Below, piece by piece: positions 36,903 through 48,104 of a DNA stretch of 64,000 nucleotides. The stretch's first letter is position 1, and every line of letters starts with the position of its first letter. The DNA is from Vickermania ingenoplastis. Lineage: Eukaryota; Euglenozoa; Kinetoplastea; Trypanosomatida; Trypanosomatidae. Under the pieces are notes generated by a model, which had not been told where the DNA came from, ran no database searches, and saw nothing but the letters and a program-made list of their open reading frames with translations. Where the stretch lies: the NCBI GenBank assembly GCA_010157825.1, contig VFSE01000230.1, forward strand, positions 62,001 to 126,000, given 5' to 3'. The position numbers and the translations under genes were made by a program.

Positions 36903-39900
36903 ATGTTCCGCATTGGCAGTAAGTTTCTGCAGCGCGGCTTCGCTAGCGGCGCGGCGTTCAGGAGCGCCCCCGCTGGCTCCAGCTTCGTGAAGCGTGCGGC
37001 GGGGCTGAAGAAGAAGTTCCGCGGCAAAGGCCTCTACGCCTTCGCCCGCGACGAGGCGCAGCGCTTTCTGGATGAGGAAGTCCCGAAGGCTAACGTGGCC
37101 GGGTGGATGGAGGACGGCACCAACGCGATAGCCTTGTCGCAGGTCCTGCGCTTCTTCGAGATCCAGTCAGACGCCAGCCTGACCTCCCTCATGCTCAATC
37201 GCCTCATCCGCTTCGCCGAGGACCCCGCCGCTCCACCATCCCTCCGGCTCGAGGCCACTCTCGCATTGATTTCCACGCGTCCCGATGAGAACTACGAGCG
37301 GGCGTTCGCCACCGTGGAGGGGGTGCTGAAGGCGCTCACACCAGTAGGCTCCATTGGCCTCGCCGGCTCCTCCGGGCCCAGCAGCGAGGTCCACGCCTTC
37401 TGGTCCGCCCTGGACCTCAGCGCCAAGGTTCTCCAGCGCTGCGGGAAGCGCGTGCCGCCCACCCTCAACGACCGCCTCGCGCAGCTCGTGATGGCCCAGC
37501 TGCAGGCGACCCCGCCGGAGGAGGCGTGCTATCTGCAGACCTCGCTGCTCCGCATTTACGCGTGGATGGTCCGGGCCGAGCTGCCGCAGTGCACCGGCCT
37601 CCTCCTGGTGCTCGTGGAGCACACCGGCGACTTCAAGAGCTACGACTTCGCCACGCTGATGCGCTCCTGCGCGCGGCACCACCAAGCCACACCGCTGCCC
37701 GTCGCGCTGGTGACGAAGCTAGCCCAGGCCGGCTTGCTCTACGCCTCCACCTGCAACGGCGGAGATGCAGCCGCCGTCCTCGGCGGCATCGCCCGCATCT
37801 TGAGCAGCATGGAGCCGGGGGTCAACGACGTGCAGCTGCGCGATGTCCGCTCGCTCACAGACAGCTTCAACGCGCTGCTGGAGGATTTTCAAGCTCGCTG
37901 CCTGCGGTTCATGAACCCAAACGACCCGCTCTACTGGCAGGGCATGGAAGACGTGACGACCATTGCCTTCGCCTACGAGCTCGGCGGCCGCGTCCGGTAC
38001 AGCGGCGTGTTCGCCAACTTCCAGCAGTACGTCCGCCGAGAGGTGCGCCAGTTAGAGCCCCAGCAGCTCGCCATGGCAACGGGCATGCTGCGCCGCTCGC
38101 AGCTGCTCACCCCCGAGATGGCTGGACTGCTTGCCGAGCGCATTGAGGTCATCCTCGGTGAGCTGCGGCTGACGGAGCTGAGTCACATCTGTGCGACCTT
38201 CGCGACGCTCCCCACGCCGCCGCGGTGGATGCCGGAGGCGATGGAGGTGGCGATGCGGCTGATGCAGGCCGCCGAGAGCCCCGGCCACGTGAACGCCGCG
38301 ACGCGATTTAACTTGTCGGTTGCCTTCCCGGCGGAGACGTTCGCCCAGCCGATCGACTACAGCCAAATGTCAGGGCGCCAGCTCGTCGACGCGCTGGCGC
38401 TGGCGGTCGGCAAGCCAGTGTTCGAAGGTGCGCTGGTCAACGCACTGGTCGCCAAGCTCGAGGACGTTGCCTTTACGGGGCGCTTCGCGACGGATGATGT
38501 GCTCGTGCTGCTCTCCGCCCCAAACCCGGCGGTGGTGCAGGCGGTGCAGCAGTACCTCATTCGCTGCCTGGAGGAGCCGGAGTGGCCCACCGACGTGCTC
38601 TTCACGCTGCCCATCGCCATGCAGAGCCCTGCCCTATATCCCCTGGCGTCGAACCCGAGCAAGGCGCTCGCCTCCGCCAAGGCGGCCGCCATTTCCCCAG
38701 AGCTCTTTGTTGCCCTGCTGGAGCTGCTCGTGGGCATCTGGAAGGACTCCGACCCGGGGATCAACGAGTTCGCCGTGGTGGGCGGCATGGATCTGGTGCA
38801 GGCCCCGCGGCTGCTCGGCTCCACCCTCATCCGCTATCTGCGCTGCGTGCTCCCCTTCCCGCCCCTGCACCCCAGGGCGGATTGGCTCAGCGAACTCAGC
38901 CGCACGTCGCGCGGGCTGTGCCGCTCCCTCCGTCCAGAGGAGCTGGTCGGCCTGCTCGCCGCCCTCCATGGCCTCTTTACCAGCGTACAGGCCACCCCGG
39001 CGCTGCAGCCGCTGCTGGGGGAGGTGATGGAAGGCTGCTATGAACATCTCAAGGAGGCGGACGCCGACGCGGCGAGGGCCACCGTACTACTGGCGCACCT
39101 TCAGCAGGGCATGGCGGTGCCGCTGATCACCACCGCCACCTCCATGGCGCAGAGGGTCCTGGCGAGTGCCGCCACCTACCCTGACGATCTCCGCGATGCG
39201 CTGCAGCGGCTGCCCTTGCCACAGGGCACCGCCAGCCTCTTCGGTTCTGGCGGGGCGGCAGCGGGTGGACGTGGCGGCGGCGGTGAGCGGCGCGGGCGCT
39301 TCACCATGAAGAGCACCAGCAGCCCCGGCAGCGGCTTCCACCGCAGCGATCCAATGGAGCCCAGCGCTCTGCCGCCGGCTGGAAACGATCCGCTCGACTT
39401 CACTGACGGGGATCCTTTCGGCAGTGGCACCATGGACTTGGACCCCGTGGGCTCCAGCGCTGCACCCGCACCTCCCCCTCTCCCCCTCCCCCTCCTCCCC
39501 CTCCTCCCGAGCAGCAGCAGCAGCAGCAGCAGGCTGAACCAGAGCAGCCGGTGGAGGAGACGCCCGAGCCGCAGGAGAACGCGGCCAGCGCCAGCAGCAG
39601 CAGCGGAAACGAGGCGCCATCGGAGGCGCCAGAGGCCAGCGCCGCGGCACCGGAGCGCTCCTACTACAGCAAGTTCTTCAACAGTTCCCTTGGCCTTCTT
39701 TTCAGGGGTGACCAGCAGGAGAACAACAGTCAGCAGCAACAACAGCAGCCGCAACAGCAACAGCAGCAGCAGCAGCACCAGACCGGCAGCGAGGAAGAGG
39801 CACATGCAGACAACCACCGCCCGCGCCGGACGGTGCTGCGGCCCTACGCACCCTCGGCGCCGCCACAGCAGCAGCAGCAGCAGCATCAGTCTGCCCACAC

Positions 39901-41275
39901 GCCGCCGTCGTCCTCTTGGGGTAGCGCGCCGAGTGGCCCCTGGGGAGTAACGCGCCCAACGCCCCTGCAGCAAACATTCGGCCAGCCACCCCAGCCACCC
40001 CAGCAACAGCAGCAGCAGCAGCAGCCACCGCAGCGGCACAGCTCCGTCTACAACGTTCCTTCCGCCGCACAGAACGCCGAGTTCTTCTCGAATCTTTTTC
40101 AAAGTAGCCCCACGCAGCAGCAGCACCAGCAGCAGACGAGCTATGGGGCCTACGGCGGGTACGGTACGGCACCCCCGCCATTTTCCAGCGTCGCCAGCCA
40201 TCGACCCGCCATGTCTATGCCTCCCCCTCCCCCTTCCCCGCAGCAGCAGCAGCAGCCGCCGCACATAGGATTATCGCGATACGCAGCGGGAGAGAACCCG
40301 ATGGAGCGGCCGCTGCAGGCCGCCATCCGGGCGACCGTCACGCGCCCCTTCGCCAACCAGCCGCCGCCGCCGATGGGCTTCGCCGCCGGTCGGCCGGCCG
40401 CCTCCCAGCCCCTCATGGCCCAGGGCGGTAACGTCTTCGTCGACCCCGTGACGGGGGGCAGCGCGGTGTCGAGCGCCGCCACTGCCGCCGCTGCCGGCCG
40501 CCCGGTGACGCGCCCCGCCATCGCCTCTCGCTTCTCGGCCTCGGGAAATGTCAACGCCCACCAGACCCCCGCGGGCACCGCCGCCGCCGCCGCCGCTGCC
40601 GCCGCCGCTGGAGCGGGCGCGGGCACCGCCTCCCGAATCAGCCACAACTACCTCCGACAGCCGACCTTTGCCCCCATCGCCGCCGACCACCCAAAGGCGG
40701 TGCGGTACCACAAGGCGGAGTCGCTTGCCAGCAGCAGCGACAACGCGGGAGCCAGCAGCAGCGGCCACCCCGCCGACCGCAACGCCTACCAGCGAGATGT
40801 GCTGCTCCGGGAGCCGGCCGACCAGCCGCTGGCCTGGCGCTCCGCCGCCCAGCAGGTCGCGCGGGTCAGCCGCCACGCGAAAGGGAAGCCTAAGACGAAG
40901 TCGCACCGGCTCCTCACCGAGTGGCTCTCGTCCCCCAGCGCCCGCCTCGACAAGGCGCAGCAGCAGCAGCAGCAGCAGGAGGCGATGCAGGCATCCAGGA
41001 CAAGCAGAGCACGGCGGAAGGCCGCCACCCCACCGCCCCCACCCGCCTCGAGGCGCGCGGCCAGCAGGTCCAGCCGCCCCAGCAAGGTGCAGGCGGCGCA
41101 CAGCGTCAAAGGTAAGGCCCCGGCACCGCGAGCCAAGCGATCAGCAAAGCCGTCCGCCGCGGGCGCCGGCCGGGCCCACCGCGGGGCGAAGGCACCACCA
41201 AAGCGCCCCGCCAAGAAAGCACCGGCCCCCGCCGCCCGCAAGGGCAAGAACAGCAAGGCGCCGAAGCGCCGGTGA
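36903..41275 (+). CDS. Large helical-repeat protein with mitochondrial-type N terminus, poly-Q and basic tail (one frame change)
   Basis: The first frame (ATG 36903) begins with an Arg/Ser/Ala-rich presequence-like stretch ('MFRIGSKFLQRGFASGAAFR') and continues for about 770 residues of helical repeats ('LSHICATFATLPTPPRWMPE', 'LVALLELLVGIW'-like pairs) reminiscent of kinetoplastid mitochondrial RNA or ribosome factors. At about 39465-39520 the sequence is a CCCCCT-rich tract. After it the sensible frame shifts by one base (Pro run, then poly-Q, then 'VEETPEPQENAASA'), and runs to 41275. Joined, it would be about 1,457 residues. The C-terminal part is Gln-rich (several CAG/CAA runs) and ends in a Lys/Ala/Pro/Arg tail of histone H1 or kinetoplast-associated-protein type ('PAKKAPAPAARKGKNSKAPK'). 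Function not recognised; a kDNA- or mitochondrial-RNA-associated role is a guess. Confidence 0.62.
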
Positions 41276-42671
41276 GCTTCCGTTCCTCACCCACAACCGA
41301 CAGAGAACTTTGAGCCTACTTACCGGTTGCCGCAGACTGCTTCCTATCGCTAGATGACAGTTTCGTTTTTTTTTTTTTTTTTTTATGTTTATGCGTCGCC
41401 CGCATTCGTTTCTTTTTAGACTTCTTTACTTTAGATTCGCGGATTCACCTTGCGACACGGTGAAACATTCATTAAGAAGGGGAGAGGCAGGCTATATAGA
41501 AATGATTTTTCTTTTTCTAAAAAGTAAAAGACAACCAAACAAACAAACAAGAAAAAAAGGAGTAATACAAAAAAAAAGGAAGAAAAAGAGAATGACCAAT
41601 TCAATTTAGATAAAAAACCTACGCTATAAACCTACGGACGGGTTTTACTGCCCCAGCGACTACGTTGCTTCGGCAGCACCCCCCCTCTCCTCCAGCAAGG
41701 TCTAAGTGAGACGCGCTGTCGCAGCGAGAGAAGAAAAAAAAAAAGGAAGAGTGGAAGCGAAGCGGCTCCACCTCCGCGTGATCGCCTACGCGACGGATCG
41801 CTTCACAAGTACATAGAGGAGAGAGACGCCTCTTTTATGTTGTTCCTTGTCACAAATTTTTTTTTTGTCATTTTTTATCATTAGATCTTCGTGTGTGTGA
41901 ATTTGGCCACTATAAACAACTATAACGGAGAGAATTTGGCCTACTCTTCAGGCCATCCGGCTTCGCACGTTTCAGCTTCGGTTTACAGTTGAGCAGGTGC
42001 GTGCATCTGCAGAGCATTCGATCTCACTCACTCACTCCCATCGCAGACGCACACACACTCCCAAACAAACAAACAGACACAGAGAGCACCCTACTAGTGT
42101 ATGTTGGTGCCCCGTCTGCTGCTGAATCTTTCAGTAACTTCAGCGGAAACACTTGGCGATGCTCTCTCACCCATGTCGACTTTTCGATGATGACCACCTC
42201 TTCCTTCCTTCCTTCCTTCCTTCCTTCTTTTCTTTTTTCTTTTCTCTTTTTCAATTTCTCTTTTTCAATTTCTCTTTTTCAATTTCTATTAGGATGAGGA
42301 TTCGGGCGTCCCTGCACACAAGTCCCAGTCACCCACCCACCATAGGTGTAGAATTATTATCACCACGGCCACACACACACACACACACACACAGAGAAGG
42401 GGAACGGACGAGCAGAGTATTGGGTTTAGCTACCAAGCGGCGCCCCTCTCTCTCCACCGCCCACGGCCTTCGCCACTTTGCCCCGGTGGATCCCCCACCT
42501 TCCCTAACGTCACACGAGCGCCGCTGCCGGCGTACCGTGTCGCTTTCGCTCTCTCATCTCGACGACCACTACTACTAGAATTCTCCTTCTCTCCTCTGTT
42601 GTACTCGAGTAGCCCGTTCTGGGTTACTACTCCCGTCCCCGGCGTTTTAGAGGTTAGATTTCACCGTGGCG
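41276..42671. repeat. 1.4 kb spacer with tandem repeats
   Basis: Contents: a run of 19 T (41366-41384), an A-rich patch (41520-41600), TTCC repeats (42201-42226), three perfect copies of the 14-mer TCTCTTTTTCAATT (42243-42284), and a CA run (42369-42393). The pyrimidine-rich 42190-42290 part may drive trans-splicing of the kinesin gene. Confidence 0.65.
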
Positions 42672-45600
42672 ATGCTTGCCCAGGATCCCTCAGCGGCTGC
42701 CGAGGCGGAGTGGATCGACCGCGTAGCACGCGGAGAGATGGACTGGTCCGCTGCCACTGCCGGGGAGCCCCAGGAGAGCACCGCGGAGCCGGGCACACGG
42801 CAGAGCGTAGCTGCCGCCCGAAAGGTTCCTCAGCGCCGCGCCGCCTCCTCGTCCGCCACCGTCTCGCACGCCGCACGGCGCAGCGACTTGGGCAATAATT
42901 TCAACGTGGTGATCCGCGTGCGGCCGCCGCTCCCGCGGGAACTGCAGCCCCCCTTCCCTGGCGCTGCACCGGCGTATTTGAACATCTGCCACGTGACGCC
43001 GGAGGACCCGTCGACCATAACCCTCTGCGACGCCGTCGAGACGGCCGACGGCCGCAGGGCCGTGTACGCCCGCCAGACCTTCACCTTCGACCGGGTCTTT
43101 GGTCCCGACACGGACCAGGGGGCGCTGTACGAGGGCTGCGCGAAGGCGGCGGTGCTTGCGGTGCTCAAGGGCTACAACGGCACCCTCATGGCGTACGGCC
43201 AAACTGGCACCGGCAAGACCTACACGATGGAGGGCTTCACGGGCGAGGCGGCACGCGGGATTATTCCGCGGGCGGTCGAGGACATCTTCTACTTCATGGA
43301 GGCGACGCAGCGCGCCGAGGAGGACGCCGCTAGCCGGCCCGGCGCCACGCACCGCTCCCGCACGGAGTTCGTTGTTCGCGCGTCGTACATGCAAATTTAC
43401 AACGAGGTGATATCCGATCTGCTGGTGGACCCCGCCGCCGCCGCCCCCCCGCCCTTTCAGCGCCAGAGCCCGGTATCGTCCCCGCGGCAGCGGCCCCTCG
43501 TGATCCGCCACACACCCCAAGACGGTGTCTACGTCGAGGGGCTGTCGCAGTGGCTGGTAGAGTCAGAAGAGGACGTGTACGCCCTCATCGAGCGCGGCAC
43601 GTCGCTGCGCGCCACGAGCGCTACAAAACTCAGCGAACTCTCTTCCCGGTCGCATGCACTGTTCACACTGATTGTTGAAGCAACCACCACCACCACCGCC
43701 ACCGCCAGCCCCACCAGTGAACCCGCGGTGGTGCATCGTGTCGGCAAGCTTAATATTGTCGACCTCGCCGGCAGCGAGAAGGTGCGGCCAGCTGGCGTCA
43801 CCGGGCAGAGGCTCGAGGAGACAAAGAAGATAAACAAGAGCCTCCACGAGCTCGGGAACGTGATCGCCGCACTCGCCAAGCAGAGCGGCAATAGCAATGG
43901 CAATGGCAATGGCCCGGCCTCTACACGCCGCAGCGGGCCGGGGCCTGGCGGCAGCGGTCTTCCCCCCACGCCGCGCGGCGGCTCTGTTCCGCCGATGAGT
44001 GCGGCGCACATTCCATTTCGCAACAGCGCGCTGACGAGTGTGTTGCGCGACAGCCTCGGTGGTAACTGTATTACGACACTCATCGCCTGCCTGTCGCCCG
44101 CACTGGACGCCTACGCCGAGTCGCTCTCCACTCTCAGCTTCGCGAACCGGGCAAAGAACATTCGTAACCACGCCGTCGCCAACATCGGCTTCGCGCAGAC
44201 CCCGCGCCAGAGCAGCGCTGCGTCCGCCATGGGCGAGATCGGCAGCGGGGGCCTGCCGAGCCGGGCGGCGGCGCTGGCGTTGCAGCAAGCGGCAGACGAC
44301 GCGGAGCAGGCGGCGCTGGTGATGGACCGACGGCGGCGTGAGGCGGAGGCCGAGCAGGCGGCGCTGCGCCAGGCGCTGGAGGCGCTGCAGCACGATAAGG
44401 CCGAAGAGCAGCAGCGGCGTCTCGCTCTCGAGGCCCAACTGCAGAAGCTGCAGCAGCAGCAGGCCCAGAAGGAGCAGCGGGCTGGCAAGTCGGATGTGCA
44501 GCGAGCGGCTCGGCCACACCACCAGCAGCAGCAGCAGCAGCAGCGGCACGGGTATCAGCGCGGCCCTGGTGGTGAGGGCACAGCACCGCGGCTGGATGCG
44601 GGGGAGCAGGCGAGTGAGCACTACCAGATTGAGCGGTACAAGGAGCTGCTGCTGAAGCAGCGGGATATCATGCTCTGCCTCACCACACGGCTCAACGAGC
44701 GGGACGAGATCATCCTGCACTTGGAAGAGGAGCTCCAAGAAAGCAGCGCACGCGTGGAGGAGCTGGAGCAGCGGGATCACGCTAGATCCCGAACTCCGCC
44801 ACCGTTGTCGGAGCAGCCAGCGCTCGGTCCTGGCAGTCTTCCAGTCGAGGAGATGAAAGCCCTACTGGAGCGCCGCAGTGAGGCACTCGCAGCGCAGCGC
44901 AGCGCCGCCGCCGCCTTCCAGCACCAGAAGTGCGTTAGCCTGCTGCTCCTGGAGCGCCAGCATCTCCGCCAGCGCTGCGACAGCCTCGCCGCCGCACTAC
45001 TCGGGAGATCCACCACCGCCGCGGCGCAGCAGCAGCAGCAGAACGAGGACCTCGAGACCAGTGTCTGCAGCAGCGACGGCACGCTGACAGCAGCCTCCTC
45101 CTTGAGCCTCACGCGGCGCACCACGGGTGGGGGCGGGCGGCGGCGCAGCGGCCCCGGCCCCGGCGAGCAGAACCGTCTACGCCAAACCGTCCGGGAGCTG
45201 GAGCGGCTGCTAGCGAGCACACTGCAGTCCTTCGAGGAGGCGCTGGAGCGCGAGCACCAGGAGCGCTGGCGGCTGAGCCGGCGGGTGGAGCAGCTGCAGC
45301 GCCGCACAGAGGTGGCGCTGGCCGCTCTCCGCGCGACGCGCGGCGCCAACAGGACGCCTCGCAGCTGCAGCTCGACCGCAGCGGACTGTCCACCGCATCG
45401 GCTGCGGCGGACGGCACGGCGACGCCGCCATCTCCATCGGCGGCGGCACTGCCGGCGGCGCTGCGGGCGCTGCAGCAGGACCTCGAAGCAGCGGAGGAGG
45501 AGGTTCTGCGGCCGGTGCAGATGCGGGAGGAGGAGCTCTACCGGGCTGAGACCGCACGCCTGCTGCACGCCGACAGCACGGAGCAGTCGCTCTCGTCCGC

Positions 45601-46108
45601 CGCTCACCAGGAGGCGGAGCGCCAGTGGCTGGCCGTCTTCCAGCAGCAGCAGCAGCTGATTGAGGCGCTGCAGCAATCAGTCGAGGAGAGCCGCTCGGCG
45701 ACGAAGGCAGCCGCTAAGGCAGCCGCAGCCGATGCTGCCGCTCGGCAGCAGCAGAGACAAGTGGAGACAAAGACGCCGCCACCGCCACCACCAACCGCTG
45801 CGGCGGAGGCGGCCCGAGTGGCCGAGCTGGAGGCCGCTCTCGAGACGCAGCGCCGCGATCGCCGGGCCGTTTCGACCATCCTGGAACGGAAGTTGCTGCG
45901 GCGCGTGGAGGGCGTGCTGCGGGTGGTGCGGGAGGAGGGCGGGGCAGAGCGTCTACCAGCCATCGCAGCGGAAGTCGAAGCGATGCGCCAGGTGTTACAC
46001 TCGACGATTGAGGCCATCAATGACGAGGACGAGGAGGAGGAGGAGGAGGAGGAGGAGGTGGAGGTGGAAGTGGAGGTGGAGGTCGTGGGCCAAACGCCCA
46101 AGACGTAA
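42672..46108 (+). CDS. Kinesin 1 of window: N-terminal motor kinesin (frame change near 45.34 kb)
   Basis: Microtubule motor. The motor domain occupies about residues 75-510: 'VVIRVRPPLPREL', P loop 'GQTGTGKT' (176-183), switch I 'SELSSRSHALF', switch II 'VDLAGSEKV', 'KKINKSLHELGNVIAALA' and 'FRNSALTSVLRDSLGGN'. A Gly/Ser-rich loop is inserted before 'HIPFRNS'. Coiled coil follows with Gln-rich segments. The first frame degenerates after 'EVALAALRATR' at about 45340. From there the frame one base back reads as coiled coil ('QQDASQLQLDRSG', 'QMREEELYRAETARLL') to 46108, giving about 1,145 residues if joined. The C terminus is an acidic Glu/Val run from GAG repeats. Kinesin family not assigned. 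Confidence 0.88.
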
Positions 46109-46473
46109 GGAAATGGTGCAACAACACGTTCCTTTCCTTGGCTCACTCGTTTTTCTTTTGGGTTTCTCGCATTCAACAACGAGGACGAAACATCTACTTC
46201 GCAACAACAACAACAACAACAAAAAAAGAGTAGAACAGAAGGATAAAAAGACATCCCAAGCAGGATGAAAGAGAAGGTCCGTCTCTCACAACGCCAGCGG
46301 CTAAGGGAATGCCCTCTCCTCTTCACACAGTGGAGCTGCCGGCCACTTTTTGTTTCGTGAACAAGCTGCTTCCCCCCCCCCCCCCCTCTCGCCCACATCC
46401 TGCATCATTTCAGTCACAGATAAATACAACTAATAACAATAAATAAATAAATTTAAAACATATTTCTCCTCGT
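46109..46473. other. Intergenic spacer
   Basis: It has a CAA run near 46201-46220, a run of 15 C at 46372-46386, and AAAT repeats at about 46436-46452. The C run plus upstream T/C is a poor pyrimidine tract. No other feature was recognised. Confidence 0.5.
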
Positions 46474-46834
46474 ATGGGATCTGCTACCGCGGCGAAGCTG
46501 GTCACGCACCACATTTTCGTATCGGGCAAGGTCCAGGGGGGTCTTCTACCGTAAGTACACGCAGAAGGCCGCCGTAGAGCGGCAGCTGACCGGCTGGGTG
46601 CGCAATCTTCCCGATGGCCGCGTAGAAATCATGGCCGAGGGCCCCGAGACCGACGTGCTCTCCCTGGAGAGCTGGTGCCACAAAGGCTCGCCGAAGTCCA
46701 AGGTGACCGTCGTGGATGTGCACGATGAAACCAAGCCGCCGCAAGTGCAGCGGGTGACGGACCCCAGCGGCAGGTCGGTGGAGGCGATTGTTCTCCCCGT
46801 GCGAGCCTTCAAGTCATTCGATGTGGTACGTTGA
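46474..46834 (+). CDS. Acylphosphatase-like protein (frame change in a G6 run)
   Basis: Acylphosphatases are small (about 100 residues) ferredoxin-like alpha/beta enzymes that hydrolyse acyl phosphates. From the ATG at 46474 the frame reads 'HHIFVSGKVQG' and then meets a stop after a GGGGGG run near 46536. Dropping one G restores the family signature 'GKVQGVFYRKYTQ' with the phosphate-binding Arg, followed by 'GWVRNLPDGRVEIMAEGP' with the catalytic Asn, for about 119 residues in all. The later frame by itself has no ATG. Either the G run is miscounted or the gene is dead. The core identity of both halves favours a miscount. It lies between the two kinesin genes. Confidence 0.75.
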
Positions 46835-48104
46835 TAAAAGACATCTGCACCGGCCATCCATGCGCAGACGTCGTATGGCTGACGGACGGTGTTGGTGTTG
46901 GTGTTGGTATTGTGTGTGTGTGTGTGGGGGGGGCACTGCACTGCAGCAGCCCAGCAGGGCATATACGTTCACGAACACGTATTCACAGATAATGATTCAT
47001 CCACACCGTTTGGGCTAGACACGTATCCCCCCGCTCCCTCCCCCCTTTCTATCCGGTTTGGGCTCCCTCTCGCACTCCACTCTGGTCTTCCATCCGGTTT
47101 GGTGCGAAGGGGGGGGGAGGAGCAGGCGTCCTACAGACGATTATTACTGTATACTTTCTACTACTCTATGTTTATATATTTCTATTTCGTTTATTGCCTA
47201 GTCTCCATCATCACACGGACTCACCGCACCCCCCGGCGCAGCATAAATTAACACAACTCGAAGCCAACAGGTTTATACTGCTTTGGTGTGTGATTGTGCG
47301 GCGCTCTGTCTCCTTACAGATCTGGAAGGCGTTGCAGCTTCCCTTCAGTATCCCAGGCGAATCAATTCCTTCGGCTTTGCCCCTCCTTCCTCCCTCTCGC
47401 TCTCTCAATATATTTTGTAAAGATCTCTCTGCGGATCAGAACCCTATATATATCTATATATCTATATTTATCTATCTCTATCTCTCTATTTATTATAGAT
47501 TATTGCCGTGAACACGGCTGTTTCTCCCGTGGCTCTCGTCTGCGTCTGCGCCTTCAAATTGTCTTCCGCGAGGCCGCGGCTTCATCTTTATCGCCAGCAG
47601 CAGTCGGGATAACAACAGAGGCTCCATCAATTTTAGATACTACTATTATTATTTTATTGTTTTTTTTTTTTGCATCACCCCCCCCCACATTAGACAGACC
47701 ACACAACACATTCGCTCTCTCCGTCTCCCGTCTCGTTTAGGCGTCGATTTCTTCCGCAGCTCACTTTGATTGTTGCGGTGTGAGAGATTAAGTGGCTGCT
47801 TCGGCGCATACACAAGCGGCGGTCACACACAAGTTTCACTCCTCCACACAAGTTTGCTTTCAGTTGTTTCTATTTGTTTTTGTTGTGGTGGTGGCTTGTT
47901 CCCCGCTTTACCCCTTTTTTTTTTTGTTTGCTTTCCTCGCCGTCCATCGCCGTCCCGTAGGCTCAACGCAGAATAAGGTGAAGCCCGAGCGTATTCCTCA
48001 GACATACACGTACAGGTATCAGCAGCAGGATTACGGCGGACGCCTATCCTGCTGCCTCTACTACTCCTACACCCCTTTTCCCTCGATTGGCTTGTCGTCT
48101 CAGG
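46835..48104. repeat. 1.3 kb spacer with simple repeats
   Basis: GTTGGT repeats (about 46889-46910) run into GT and then G (to about 46936). ATCCGGTTTGG occurs twice around 47050-47105. ATCT/TATC runs lie at about 47444-47490, and a T run near 47662. T/C-rich segments at 47830-47940 and 48050-48085 precede the next kinesin. No RNA gene was seen. Confidence 0.6.

Noticed and set aside
39551-41275. Gln-rich ORF as an independent gene.
   Set aside because: No splice signal or spacer separates it from the upstream frame; coding sense is continuous through the Pro/Gln tract, so it is the C-terminal part of the 36903 gene.
45515-46108. Independent 197-residue coiled-coil gene.
   Set aside because: It continues the kinesin 1 coiled coil after a frame change, with no intergenic gap.
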